Positions 1-8,651 of a stretch of 64,000 bases of DNA are shown here, piece after piece. The stretch's first letter is position 1, and every line of letters starts with the position of its first letter. Below the pieces are notes generated by a model. The model saw nothing but the letters and a program-made list of their open reading frames with translations, was not told where the DNA came from and ran no database searches. The DNA is from Pseudo-nitzschia pungens (lineage: Eukaryota; Bacillariophyta; Bacillariophyceae; Bacillariales; Bacillariaceae). Where the stretch lies: positions 4,905,664-4,969,663 of the forward strand of contig CM074764.1 of NCBI GenBank assembly GCA_037355855.1, read 5' to 3'. The translations under genes and the position numbers were made by a program.

Positions 1-164
1 TTTGTTTTTTGTTGAATGATCTCAAATGCATCGTATACAATTTTTTTCGCAATTGTTTTTTTACCTGATTTTAAAATTCGTGTGATAAGTAAACTAACTA
101 GATAACTATTATAAACAGAGTCAGTTTCTGGAAAACGTTTTTTTGAAATATTTCTACGTGACAT
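1..164 (-). CDS. rps7: Ribosomal protein S7 (N-terminal part, runs off the window)
   Basis: Small-subunit protein that binds the 3' major domain of 16S rRNA. The 54 codons present start with MSRRNISKKRF at 164, a normal plastid S7 start, and run open to the window edge, so the C-terminal two thirds are missing only because the window ends. It lies 21 bases downstream of rps12 in the same direction, the conserved rps12-rps7 order of bacterial str operons. Confidence 0.9.
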   Translation of the reverse strand, partial: MSRRNISKKRFPETDSVYNSYLVSLLITRILKSGKKTIAKKIVYDAFEIIQQKT

Positions 165-185
165 AAATCTGAATATTATTATTTA

Positions 186-560
186 TTAAGCTTTTGGTTT
201 TTTAACACCATATTTTGAACGACCTTGTCGTCTATCTTTAACACCACCTGTATCTAAGGCCCCACGAACGATATGGTATCTTACCCCGGGTAAATCTTTT
301 ACTCGACCACCACGAATTAAAACAACTGAATGTTCTTGTAAATTGTGTCCAATCCCAGGAATATAAGCTGTTACTTCAAACCCTGAACTTAATCTTACCC
401 GAGCAACTTTTCGAATTGCTGAGTTTGGTTTTTTAGGTGTTGTTGTATAAACACGTGTACAAACTCCTCGTCGTTGTGGACAATTTACAAGAGCTGGAGA
501 TTTTGTTTTCTTTTTAATAGCGATACGTCTTGAACGAACTAATTGCTGAATAGTTGGCAT
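186..560 (-). CDS. rps12: Ribosomal protein S12
   Basis: Decoding-centre protein of the 30S subunit. The 124 residues are full length for a plastid S12. The accuracy-determining loop [11 protein letters not shown] is intact at residues 41-51, and the C-terminal basic tail SKYGVKKPK is present. The gene is uninterrupted and not trans-spliced, as expected for red-lineage plastids and unlike land plants. It lies between rpl31 and rps7 in the ribosomal operon. Confidence 0.97.
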   Translation of the reverse strand: MPTIQQLVRSRRIAIKKKTKSPALVNCPQRRGVCTRVYTTTPKKPNSAIRKVARVRLSSGFEVTAYIPGIGHNLQEHSVVLIRGGRVKDLPGVRYHIVRGALDTGGVKDRRQGRSKYGVKKPKA

Positions 561-587
561 AAAAATTTTAAAGTCTTTTTAAATATG

Positions 588-806
588 TTATTGATCAGTT
601 GAATTTAAACCATATTTTTTCATGAATCGTTCAACTCGTCCTTCACTATCAATCATAACTTGTGATTTTGTGTAAAAAGGATGATTTGCTAACCACATAT
701 CAACTTGAAGTTCTGGTTTTGTTGAACCAATTAACCCTAACGGCTTCCCATCACATAAAACGGGAGTTTGTGAAAACCATTCTGGATGTAAATCTGTTTT
801 TGGCAT
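588..806 (-). CDS. rpl31: Ribosomal protein L31
   Basis: Large-subunit protein of 72 residues, starting MPKTDLHPEWF and ending in the conserved HPFYTKSQ...R.ERF.KKYGL block. A cysteine pair typical of zinc-binding L31 is not seen, so this is the zinc-free form common in plastids. It sits between rps9 and rps12 with about 20-30 bases on each side, consistent with one transcript. Confidence 0.95.
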   Translation of the reverse strand: MPKTDLHPEWFSQTPVLCDGKPLGLIGSTKPELQVDMWLANHPFYTKSQVMIDSEGRVERFMKKYGLNSTDQ

Positions 807-828
807 AATATTTTGTTGTAATAGAAAT

Positions 829-1236
829 CTAACGTTTTGAGTATTGAGGAGCTTTTCTTGCTTTTCTTAATCCATATTTTTTACGCTCTTTAATTCGTGC
901 ATCACGAGTTAAAAATCCATGTGGTTTTAGCGTGATTCTATGTTGTTCATTAATTTTGCATAATTGTCGAGCCACACCTAATTGGATTGCTTCTGCTTGT
1001 CCTGTAAGACCACCACCTTTTACATACGCAACAATATCGAATTGCGTATTTAAATTAACAGTTTTTAACGGAGCTAAAACTGTTGATAAATAGGTATCGT
1101 TATATTGTAAGTAGTGATTTCCAGAAACTTTATTAATTGTAATGTTTCCTTCACCTGGTACTAAGAAAACTCTTGCCACGGCTTGTTTTCGTTTTCCTAG
1201 TCCAATATCAGTTTTTTGAAAAATTAACTTTGTCAT
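829..1236 (-). CDS. rps9: Ribosomal protein S9
   Basis: Small-subunit protein of 135 residues. The N-terminal GLGKRKQAVARV block and the C-terminal tail RKKYGLRKARKAPQYSKR, which in bacteria reaches the P-site tRNA, are both intact. Order rpl13-rps9-rpl31-rps12 is the standard red-lineage plastid arrangement. The ATG at 1236 is chosen because the family motif begins shortly after it and rpl13 ends just upstream. Confidence 0.96.
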   Translation of the reverse strand: MTKLIFQKTDIGLGKRKQAVARVFLVPGEGNITINKVSGNHYLQYNDTYLSTVLAPLKTVNLNTQFDIVAYVKGGGLTGQAEAIQLGVARQLCKINEQHRITLKPHGFLTRDARIKERKKYGLRKARKAPQYSKR

Positions 1237-1261
1237 AAGTATTTCTTATTATTTTATTTAC

Positions 1262-1720
1262 TTACTTTGTATTTTTAATACTTGTATAAAGATTTGTAAC
1301 ATCAATCTCGATTGGATTCTGCGCTTGATGAACATGAGTATCACCATTATAAATTTTTAATCGTCTCATCAATCTTTTTCCTTCTGTGTTTGATAACATA
1401 CGTTTCACAGCACGTTCAATTGTAAAACGTGGAAGACAATCTACAACGTTTCGAATTTTTAATGAACGACCTGGTCTACCAGGATTTCTAACAATGTAAT
1501 GTTTAGCCGTTTCATTTACAACAATTGCTTCGGCGTTAATTAAAACTACGTAATCGCCTGTATCTACAGATGGATGGTATTGTGATTTGTTTTTGCCTTT
1601 TAGCAAACCTGCAATTACAGTTGCTAATCGACCTAATGTTTGTCCACTGCAATCAATAACATACCAATTACAGTTCTTATAATCTTGAGTTGGTAAGAAT
1701 GTTTTATTTAGTGAGTTCAT
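1262..1720 (-). CDS. rpl13: Ribosomal protein L13
   Basis: Large-subunit assembly protein of 152 residues. It shows WYVIDCSGQTLGRLAT near the N terminus and the GDYVVLINAE block of the family, followed by the KRLMRRLKIYNG segment. It lies 38 bases downstream of rpoA and 25 bases upstream of rps9 on the same strand, so it is co-transcribed with them. Confidence 0.95.
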   Translation of the reverse strand: MNSLNKTFLPTQDYKNCNWYVIDCSGQTLGRLATVIAGLLKGKNKSQYHPSVDTGDYVVLINAEAIVVNETAKHYIVRNPGRPGRSLKIRNVVDCLPRFTIERAVKRMLSNTEGKRLMRRLKIYNGDTHVHQAQNPIEIDVTNLYTSIKNTK

Positions 1721-1758
1721 AATTTTTTTTAATAGGTAAAAATAATTATCTAGGAGTA

Positions 1759-2560
1759 TTATTGTAAAATAATACCCAATTTATTTTTTAATGTCGAAAA
1801 GACTTCGATTGATGATTTTCGACCAAAATTCTTAAGTTCTTGAAGCTTTTCAGGTGAATATTGTAATAAATCTCCCACTGTATTTATCTGTGCTTTTTTC
1901 AAACAATTATAAGCTCGAACAGATAATTGCAATTCTTCAATTGCAATATTTGTATATGGTTCGATACTTAAAGATTGAACTTTAGGTTCGAATTTATTAA
2001 TTTTTGCTGACTGTTTCTTTTCAACTAATAAACTAAATAAATCAATAGTAACTTGCGCTGCTGATTTAAATGCTTCATCGGGTGAAATACTACCATTTGT
2101 CCAAATATCTAAAAATAATCGTTCAGTTATGTTGTTTTCTTTATCGTAAATGTTTTCGATCTTAAAATCAACTTTTTGAACAGGCATAAAAATTGCATCA
2201 AGTTGAAGATAATGTTCATCATCATCATTATCATCTTCTTCTAAAAATGTTTGGGATGCTAATTTATATCCAGTACCATATTCAAATTTAAATTCAATTT
2301 CAATTACATTAGCAGTTGAAATTGTCATAATATAATGATTTGGATTTACCAATTCTAAATCTGATGGTAATTGGATTGAATCAGCTGTAACTACCATTGG
2401 TCCTTGAATCTTCAAACGACCAAATTGAGGTGATTGAGAATTGCCACGTAAAATAACACCTTTTAAATTTAGTAAAATTTCAAGAATATCTTCACGAACC
2501 CCAGGAATAGTTGAAAACTCATGACTCACTCCGGCAATTCTAACCGCGGTGATGGCAATT
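1759..2560 (-). CDS. rpoA: RNA polymerase alpha subunit (C-terminal part, cut by the assembly gap)
   Basis: Alpha subunit of the plastid-encoded RNA polymerase. The 266 codons present cover part of the alpha N-terminal domain (EFSTIPGVREDILEILLNLK) and a complete alpha-CTD with the signature LQLSVRAYNCLKKAQINT and a C-terminal helix-hairpin-helix. The first 40 or so residues are lost in the run of N. The reading frame continues by chance through the N into psbB; that fusion is an artefact, not a gene. Confidence 0.95.
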
Positions 2561-3060
2561 NNNNNNNNNNNNNNNNNNNNNNNNNNNNNNNNNNNNNNNN
2601 NNNNNNNNNNNNNNNNNNNNNNNNNNNNNNNNNNNNNNNNNNNNNNNNNNNNNNNNNNNNNNNNNNNNNNNNNNNNNNNNNNNNNNNNNNNNNNNNNNNN
2701 NNNNNNNNNNNNNNNNNNNNNNNNNNNNNNNNNNNNNNNNNNNNNNNNNNNNNNNNNNNNNNNNNNNNNNNNNNNNNNNNNNNNNNNNNNNNNNNNNNNN
2801 NNNNNNNNNNNNNNNNNNNNNNNNNNNNNNNNNNNNNNNNNNNNNNNNNNNNNNNNNNNNNNNNNNNNNNNNNNNNNNNNNNNNNNNNNNNNNNNNNNNN
2901 NNNNNNNNNNNNNNNNNNNNNNNNNNNNNNNNNNNNNNNNNNNNNNNNNNNNNNNNNNNNNNNNNNNNNNNNNNNNNNNNNNNNNNNNNNNNNNNNNNNN
3001 NNNNNNNNNNNNNNNNNNNNNNNNNNNNNNNNNNNNNNNNNNNNNNNNNNNNNNNNNNNN
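2561..3060. other. Assembly gap of exactly 500 N
   Basis: A run of exactly 500 unknown bases. The round length and the identical size of the second gap indicate a placeholder of unknown true length. It separates rpoA from psbB, genes that belong to different clusters in known diatom plastids, so the two sides may not be neighbours at all. Confidence 0.98.
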
Positions 3061-3615
3061 CCAAGATGGAGCTACAGGTTGTACTTTTCCTGTAATACCG
3101 TAAGCATCTGAAACCCAGATACCAGGACCAAATAAACCAGTTACGTGGAATGCACCAAAACCAAAACATGCTAGTCCTGATAAGAATAAGTGAATTCCGA
3201 AAATTTTTGGTAAATCTAATGCTGGTTCACCAGTTCGTGGATCACGGAATAATTCTAAATCCCAGTAAACCCAGTGCCAAATAGCCGCTAAGAAACACAT
3301 ACCTGATAAAATGATGTGTGATAATGCTACACCTTCAAAACTCCAAATACCAGGATTTGAAACGCTTTCACCAGTAATACTCCATCCACCCCAAGAATCA
3401 GTAATTCCTAAACGAGTCATAAAAGGCATAACAAACATACCTTGACGCCACATAGGATTTAAAACAGGATCCGAAGGATCAAACACAGCTAATTCATAAA
3501 GTGCCATTGACCCAGCCCAACCAGCAACTAAAGCTGTATGCATTAAATGTACTGCAATTAATCTTCCAGGATCATTTAAAACAACAGTGTGAACACGATA
3601 CCATGGTAATGCCAT
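3061..3615 (-). CDS. psbB: Photosystem II CP47 chlorophyll protein (N-terminal part, cut by the gap)
   Basis: Inner antenna protein of photosystem II. The first 185 of roughly 510 residues are present, from [19 protein letters not shown] at 3615, with several membrane spans and antenna histidines (for example AVHLMHTA and WHWVYWD). A GAGGA ribosome-binding motif lies about 10 bases upstream and supports this start. A longer in-frame extension to 3675 has no family counterpart and is rejected. The rest is missing in the gap. Confidence 0.97.
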
Positions 3616-3869
3616 AGTAATACATTCCTCAATATAAATAATGGTTTTTGACTTTCTTACAACTAAACTAAACAAAGATTAGCTATTATAATATTATAAG
3701 TAAAGATTGAAAAAATTACTCAACTTTAATTAAAATGATAAATTCCAAATTTATTTTTAACTAATGGATGTTCCATAAATTGCATCCCTTATGAAAGGGA
3801 ACTAATAAAACATCTTTTATTAAAAATATATCTAGATTTGTATGAAATATTTTAGAATAATTTTAAAAA

Positions 3870-3943
3870 CGGGACTGACGAGACTCGAACTCGCAACTTC
3901 TGCCGTGACAGGGCAGTGCTCTAACCAATTGAACTACAATCCC
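3870..3943 (-). tRNA. trnD-GUC: tRNA-Asp (GUC)
   Basis: A cloverleaf reads on the minus strand with a GGGATTG/CAGTCCC acceptor stem, anticodon GTC in the loop and a GTTCGAGTC T arm. No intron. Confidence 0.95.
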
Positions 3944-4021
3944 AATATTTTCTTTTTGTAATAATATATTAAATAAATTCAATTAAAATGTCAATTTTTT
4001 CAATTTAATTTTATTGAACAA

Positions 4022-4108
4022 AGGAGAAACAGGGATTCGAACCCTGGGTACAATATATTGCACGATAGATTAGCAATCTATTGCTTTCGACCACTCAGCC
4101 ATTTCTCC
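4022..4108 (-). tRNA. trnS-GCU: tRNA-Ser (GCU)
   Basis: A class II tRNA with a long variable arm. The acceptor stem is GGAGAAA/TTTCTCC, the anticodon is GCT within AGATTGCTAATCT, and the T arm is GGTTCGAATCC. Confidence 0.95.
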
Positions 4109-4143
4109 TAAATAAATCTTTAATAAACTACGTAAGTAGTAGA

Positions 4144-4216
4144 TGGCTCTGGTGGGATTTGAACCTACGACCTGAGGCTTATGAATCCCCCGCTCTAACC
4201 ACTGAGCTACAGAGCC
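4144..4216 (-). tRNA. trnM-CAU: tRNA-Met (CAU), probably elongator
   Basis: A 73-nt cloverleaf with a fully paired GGCTCTG/CAGAGCC acceptor and anticodon CAT. The paired first base argues against an initiator tRNA. A lysidine-modified tRNA-Ile(CAU) cannot be fully excluded from sequence alone. Confidence 0.85.
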
Positions 4217-4327
4217 TTATACTATTCCTACTAATGATATTATAGCATAATCCTCTTTGAAATTCCAAATGTATTAAATAATTAAGATATTTAAAGTTTT
4301 TCTAGCATGAAACTCTAAATCGGAAAT

Positions 4328-4388
4328 ATGTTTATAATTATTAAATATACCATTATAATAATGATATATTTAATAATTATAAACATAT
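4328..4388. repeat. Inverted repeat upstream of ycf33
   Basis: The sequence ATATGTTTATAATTATTAAATATA is followed after a short spacer by TATATTTAATAATTATAAACATAT, its reverse complement. The perfect 24-base arms end two bases before the ycf33 ATG, so the leader could fold into a long hairpin that hides the start. Confidence 0.85.
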
Positions 4389-4389
4389 T

Positions 4390-4584
4390 ATGAGTGATTT
4401 TTGGAACAATATATCGCGTTATCCAAGATTTTTTATAAGTAGTGTAATTGGATTAGCATTAATTATCCTTACCCCATTTCGAAATTTATTTAAAATTCCT
4501 AAATTACGAGGCATTTTGATAGTTTTAATTTTTGTCGTAATTGGGCTGTTATATCTAATTCTTAAGAATATGGTTGGGATGTAA
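4390..4584 (+). CDS. ycf33: Conserved plastid membrane protein Ycf33
   Basis: Small membrane protein of 64 residues of unknown function, conserved in cyanobacteria and red-lineage plastids. The opening FWNNISRYPRFFISSVIGLALIIL and the TPFRNLFK motif are typical of the family. There are two hydrophobic spans, about residues 13-29 and 42-58. It stands alone on the plus strand between minus-strand tRNAs, so it needs its own promoter; an AT-rich inverted repeat lies just upstream (about 4328-4388). Confidence 0.85.
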   Translation: MSDFWNNISRYPRFFISSVIGLALIILTPFRNLFKIPKLRGILIVLIFVVIGLLYLILKNMVGM

Positions 4585-4629
4585 TTAAAACATTCCAAAA
4601 CTAATTGGATAATGATATAAATAATATAT

Positions 4630-4712
4630 TGGGCCGGGTTGGATTCGAACCAACGTAACATTACTGTAACGGATTTACAATCCGTCTCCTTTAACCACTC
4701 GGACACCGACCC
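4630..4712 (-). tRNA. trnY-GUA: tRNA-Tyr (GUA)
   Basis: A class II tRNA with anticodon GTA in ACGGATTGTAAATCCG, a long variable arm, and a GGGTCGG/CCGGCCC acceptor containing one T-G pair. Confidence 0.94.
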
Positions 4713-4856
4713 TGTATGTGATTATTAGGATATCAGATTAGAAATTAAATGTCAATATTTAAATAAGTTTCAATGAAAATAGTATGGATTCTAAATTATT
4801 GAATAATCCATACTAAACGAGATGCTGTACTCAAATGTTAGCTATTAGTGGGATTT

Positions 4857-6353
4857 CTAATTACTAGCATTTGGATTATATCTTTCATTTTTATCATAAT
4901 CTTCAAATTTTGTTAAATATTCATTAAATAATAGTTGTGTATTGCCAATAGGTCCATTTCTTTGTTTAGCAATTGAAAGATCTATAATCGTAGAACCAGG
5001 TGTTAAAGTTGAAATTGAATTTTGTTTATTTTTATACAACATTAATACAAGATCTGCATCTTGTTCAATTGAACCACTATCACGTAAATCAGATAACATT
5101 GGTTTTGGATCAATCCGACCATCAATTGTCCGACTCAATTGAGATAATGCAATTATTGGAACGTTAAATTCCCGAGCAATGTTTTTTAATTCACGAGTAA
5201 TTACAGAAATTTCTTGTGGTCGATTTATGTTTTTTGAGGCAGGTTCATGCATTAATTGTAAATAATCAATTACTACTAAACCAAGTTGGCTATAAATTTT
5301 TGAAATATTTTTCAGCACTTTTCGAACATCGGAAGAACTTAATTGAGGTGTATCATACAAGTGTATAGGTATTTTTCCTAAGATTCGCATCACCAAATCA
5401 ATCTTTTTCCAATCTTCCTGATTTAATAATCCTGTTTTAAATTTCGTTTGATCAAGACGTGTTTCCATTGAAAGGAGTCTATACATTAATTGTTGCGCCG
5501 ACATTTCTAAACTAAAATAAAGCACAGGTAAACGAGTTTTTTTTAAAACATTTAGTGAAATATTTAGGCCAAAAGATGTTTTACCAACAGATGGACGTCC
5601 AGCAATAATAATTAGTTCGGACTTTTGAAATCCATCGGTATACGAATCAAGACCACTAAATCCTGAAGGTGTTCCAGATAATTGACCAGGTCGTCGTGCT
5701 TTTTCCCATAAATCATCAATAATTAATCGTAATAATTCTGCACTACTAAAATCCTTCTTTTTTCCTTGAAGATCTTTCGTAAGTTTTTGAATTTCAGAAT
5801 CAAGACTCAGTAATTGGTCAGAAATAGGAAAATTCATGACAAATCCATTATCTACTGTTTTTAAACCAATTTTAATTATGCAGCGACGAATATATTTTTG
5901 TTTTACTAAACGGATATAATCCATTAAATAAACAAGTGTTGGAATTTCTTTTAGTAATTCGCTAATAACTTGTAAGCCACCAACTTCATTAATTAATCCG
6001 TGACATTGAATATAATCCGTGGTGGTTAGAAAATCAATTGACAAATTTTCATGATACATATTGATAAAAGTTTGATATAATCGTTGATGATTTTTAAAAT
6101 AAAAAGCATCAATGGGTAGATGTTCCATTATAACTTCAAGAGTTTGGAAAGATGTATCAGAGTTTACTAAAATACAAGTTAATAAAGTTTTCTCTAATAT
6201 AAAACTATGAGGTAGTTGGCCGGTGAAGTTTAAGATATTCGTTTGTTCATCATAACGGAAACGTGATCTAGTTCCATTCTCTAATTTGACATTTTTTCTT
6301 ATTTCTAAAAAATCATCTTTGGTTTTTTGATTAGTTACTTTTTGGTTTTTCAT
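4857..6353 (-). CDS. dnaB: Replicative DNA helicase DnaB
   Basis: Hexameric helicase that unwinds plastid DNA at the replication fork. The 498 residues show an N-terminal primase-interaction domain (about 45-155) and a RecA-like core with Walker A GRPSVGKT at 252-259, the LYFSLEMSAQQL segment, a Walker B (VVIDYLQLM) and ALSQLSR with an arginine-finger region (KQRNGPIG). No intein interrupts the core, although inteins are known in some algal dnaB genes. It is monocistronic, upstream of trnW in the opposite orientation. Confidence 0.95.
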   Translation of the reverse strand: MKNQKVTNQKTKDDFLEIRKNVKLENGTRSRFRYDEQTNILNFTGQLPHSFILEKTLLTCILVNSDTSFQTLEVIMEHLPIDAFYFKNHQRLYQTFINMYHENLSIDFLTTTDYIQCHGLINEVGGLQVISELLKEIPTLVYLMDYIRLVKQKYIRRCIIKIGLKTVDNGFVMNFPISDQLLSLDSEIQKLTKDLQGKKKDFSSAELLRLIIDDLWEKARRPGQLSGTPSGFSGLDSYTDGFQKSELIIIAGRPSVGKTSFGLNISLNVLKKTRLPVLYFSLEMSAQQLMYRLLSMETRLDQTKFKTGLLNQEDWKKIDLVMRILGKIPIHLYDTPQLSSSDVRKVLKNISKIYSQLGLVVIDYLQLMHEPASKNINRPQEISVITRELKNIAREFNVPIIALSQLSRTIDGRIDPKPMLSDLRDSGSIEQDADLVLMLYKNKQNSISTLTPGSTIIDLSIAKQRNGPIGNTQLLFNEYLTKFEDYDKNERYNPNASN

Positions 6354-6439
6354 TTTTAATTTTTTATATTACAATCTTTAGTAGTAACAAGTAATCTTGA
6401 AATTTTTCTGGATTATTTTTATATTAACTATAATAATTA

Positions 6440-6512
6440 GCACCCTTAGTTCAGTTGGTAGAACGCTAGTCTCCAAAATTAGATGTCGTGGGTTCAAGTC
6501 CTACAGGGTGCG
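6440..6512 (+). tRNA. trnW-CCA: tRNA-Trp (CCA)
   Basis: A 73-nt cloverleaf with a GCACCCT/AGGGTGC acceptor, anticodon CCA in CTAGTCTCCAAAATTAG and a GGTTCAAGTCC T arm. It precedes rpl11 on the same strand. Confidence 0.95.
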
Positions 6513-6686
6513 TCGCTCTTTTTAAAAGAGGTTATACTTCATCAATTACTACAATAAAATAGAATTTTAAAAATTAAAAGATTTTATCTACTGAGATTAT
6601 AAATATTGTACCGCAGTCTTAAAATTTTAACAAATTATAATCTAAAATTTTTAAATATCTTTCTTAAATTATATTACTACATTCTT

Positions 6687-7118
6687 ATGGCTAAAAAAAT
6701 TACTGCATTAATTAAACTTGCTTTGCCAGCTGGAAAAGCAACACCGGCACCACCCGTTGGGCCTGCTTTAGGTCAACATGGTGTTAATATTGCAGCATTT
6801 TGTAAAGAATACAATGCGAAAACAAATGACAAAGCAGGTCTAATTATTCCGGTTGAAATTTCAGTTTATGAAGATAGAAGCTATACGTTTATTCTAAAAA
6901 CACCGCCTGCATCTGTTCTATTGGTAAATGCAGCCAATATTAAAGATAAAAAAGGCTCTTCTAAACCAAACTTAATTAAGGTTGGATCAATCACAAAAGC
7001 ACAACTAGAAGAAATTGCTACTATCAAATTACCAGATTTAAATACGACTAAGCTGGAAAGTGCAATGAAGATTGTTGAAGGAACTGCCCGAAATATGGGA
7101 ATTTCCATTGTAGATTAA
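6687..7118 (+). CDS. rpl11: Ribosomal protein L11
   Basis: Stalk-base protein of the 50S subunit that binds the GTPase-associated region of 23S rRNA. It has 143 residues. The N-terminal domain carries [19 protein letters not shown] and the C-terminal RNA-binding domain ends [15 protein letters not shown]. The start at 6687 (MAKKITA) is the family start; the frame is open upstream but has no similarity there. First gene of the rpl11-rpl1-rpl12 operon. Confidence 0.96.
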   Translation: MAKKITALIKLALPAGKATPAPPVGPALGQHGVNIAAFCKEYNAKTNDKAGLIIPVEISVYEDRSYTFILKTPPASVLLVNAANIKDKKGSSKPNLIKVGSITKAQLEEIATIKLPDLNTTKLESAMKIVEGTARNMGISIVD

Positions 7119-7141
7119 ATTAAATTTAGATAAATTTTTGG

Positions 7142-7147
7142 TGGAGA
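7142..7147 (+). promoter_or_regulatory. Ribosome-binding site that fixes the rpl1 start
   Basis: A GGAG motif lies six to ten bases before the ATG at 7153. This makes 7153 the likely start of rpl1, not the in-frame TTG at 7138 that overlaps the motif. Confidence 0.6.
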
Positions 7148-7152
7148 AAGTT

Positions 7153-7845
7153 ATGCGAAAACTATCGCGACGTCACAAAGAAAATGTTGAGAAAACTAAA
7201 AATAAGATTTACTCAGATTTAGATCAAGCAATTCAAGTTTTACAAGAAACAGCAACTGCTAAATTTGTAGAAAGTGTAGAATTACACGCCAATTTAAATA
7301 TTGATCCAAAGTACGCTGATCAACAATTGCGAACAACCGTAACTTTACCACATGGTGTGGGAAAACAAGTTAGAATTGCGGTTTTAACAAATGATGAAAA
7401 CTACGAGGAAGCAAAAAACGCAGGAGCCGATATTGTTGGTAATGATGAATTAATTGAAGATATTACAAAAGGGATTATCAATTTTGATTTATTAATTGCA
7501 ACTCCCAATATGATGCCAAAATTGGCGAAACTTGGAAGAGTGTTAGGTCCGAAAGGATTAATGCCTTCACCGAAATCTGGAACAGTAAGTAGTACATTAA
7601 CTGCAACATTAACAGATTTTAAAAAAGGAAAATTTGAGTATAAAGCTGATAAAACAGGAATTGTTCACGTAACAATTGGAAAAGTAGATTTTACGACAAC
7701 TCAATTAGTTGAAAATTTACAAGCTTTATACAATTCAATTGAAAAAAACCGTCCCTCTGGTGTGAAAGGAAAATATTTTAAAACATTATCTATTTGTAGC
7801 ACAATGGGTCCTTCTATAAAATTAGATTGCAATACGTTTGCATAA
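7153..7845 (+). CDS. rpl1: Ribosomal protein L1
   Basis: L1-stalk protein that helps release E-site tRNA. It has 230 residues from MRKLSRRHKEN. The family core VELHANLNIDPKYADQQLR, TVTLPHGVGK, and the MPKLAKLGRVLGPKGLMPSPKSGT signature are intact. It follows rpl11 by 34 bases and has a good GGAG at 7143-7147. In bacteria L1 represses its own operon; no such site can be confirmed here. Confidence 0.95.
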   Translation: MRKLSRRHKENVEKTKNKIYSDLDQAIQVLQETATAKFVESVELHANLNIDPKYADQQLRTTVTLPHGVGKQVRIAVLTNDENYEEAKNAGADIVGNDELIEDITKGIINFDLLIATPNMMPKLAKLGRVLGPKGLMPSPKSGTVSSTLTATLTDFKKGKFEYKADKTGIVHVTIGKVDFTTTQLVENLQALYNSIEKNRPSGVKGKYFKTLSICSTMGPSIKLDCNTFA

Positions 7846-7909
7846 GCATTTCTAAATTATAGTTCTAGTAACTTGACGAGCTCAATATCCAATATATTTA
7901 AAAATTATT

Positions 7910-8296
7910 ATGTCAGAAAAAATTACTCAAATCGTTGAAGAATTAAAAACTTTAACTTTATTAGAAGCATCAGAATTAGTAGCACAAATTGAAGAAACAT
8001 TTGGTGTAGATGCATCAGCTGCTGCTGGTGGAGCAGTAGTTATGGCTGCAGCAGCAGGACCAGTAGAAGAAGTTGAAGAAAAAACTGAATTTGACTTAAT
8101 GTTAGATGAAGTACCAGCAGATAAGAAAATTGCTGTATTAAAAGTTGTTCGTTCTATCACAGGTCTTGGCTTAAAAGAAGCTAAAGAATTAGTTGAAGCA
8201 GCACCAAAATTAGTTCAAGAAGGTATTGGTAAAGATGCTGCTGAAGAAGCACAAAAGCAAATTACTGATGCAGGTGGTAAAGCATCATTAAAATAA
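7910..8296 (+). CDS. rpl12: Ribosomal protein L7/L12
   Basis: Stalk protein that recruits translation GTPases. The 128 residues comprise an N-terminal dimerisation domain (1-40), an Ala-rich hinge (about 35-55) and the C-terminal factor-binding domain with [24 protein letters not shown]. Third gene of the rpl11 operon, with a hairpin terminator about 45 bases downstream. Confidence 0.96.
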   Translation: MSEKITQIVEELKTLTLLEASELVAQIEETFGVDASAAAGGAVVMAAAAGPVEEVEEKTEFDLMLDEVPADKKIAVLKVVRSITGLGLKEAKELVEAAPKLVQEGIGKDAAEEAQKQITDAGGKASLK

Positions 8297-8341
8297 CTTA
8301 ATCTTTTAATTGATTTTAAGATCAGGAGATTATTCTATTCT

Positions 8342-8368
8342 TGAAAATTGATTAAGAATCAATTTTCA
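8342..8368 (+). terminator. Hairpin downstream of rpl12
   Basis: TGAAAATTGATT, a 3-base loop AAG, then AATCAATTTTCA: a perfect 12-bp stem followed by an AT-rich tract. It likely ends the rpl11-rpl1-rpl12 transcript. Confidence 0.7.
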
Positions 8369-8651
8369 GGAATATTTAAAAAAAAGTTTGGAGGGTTACG
8401 ATATGGTAATTTTTGTATAAACTTTTAGCTTTGAATATTATTTTTATTATTTTTTTCAAAATTGTCTACAATATAAAGATGAAAACTCATCCGAAACAGC
8501 GATCAAACTTTCTAGGGTAGGAACGCTTCGACGTTCACACAGATGGAATTCTGTATCAACTACAGACAAGTATGACAAGTTTATTCAAATTCCTGTTTCT
8601 TTCCTTATGAGCGTTTCATAGATTTTTGTCTCCCAATAAGGAGAAATATTA
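8369..8651 (+). promoter_or_regulatory. psaA leader region
   Basis: No gene is seen here. The stretch is less AT-rich from about 8480 to 8580 than other spacers (for example GGGTAGGAACGCTTCGACG), which suggests a structured 5' untranslated region. A clear AAGGAG ribosome-binding motif lies eight to thirteen bases before the psaA ATG. No convincing -35/-10 pair was found. Confidence 0.45.

Noticed and set aside
1759..3675. A 638-residue frame fusing the psbB start to the rpoA end
   Set aside because: It passes through 500 N by chance; both halves belong to separate known proteins.
4419..4706. A 95-residue frame on the minus strand opposite ycf33
   Set aside because: It overlaps trnY and is the antisense of ycf33; no similarity seen.
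4857..6353. A possible intein in dnaB
   Set aside because: The RecA-like core is continuous at normal length, with no inserted splicing domain.
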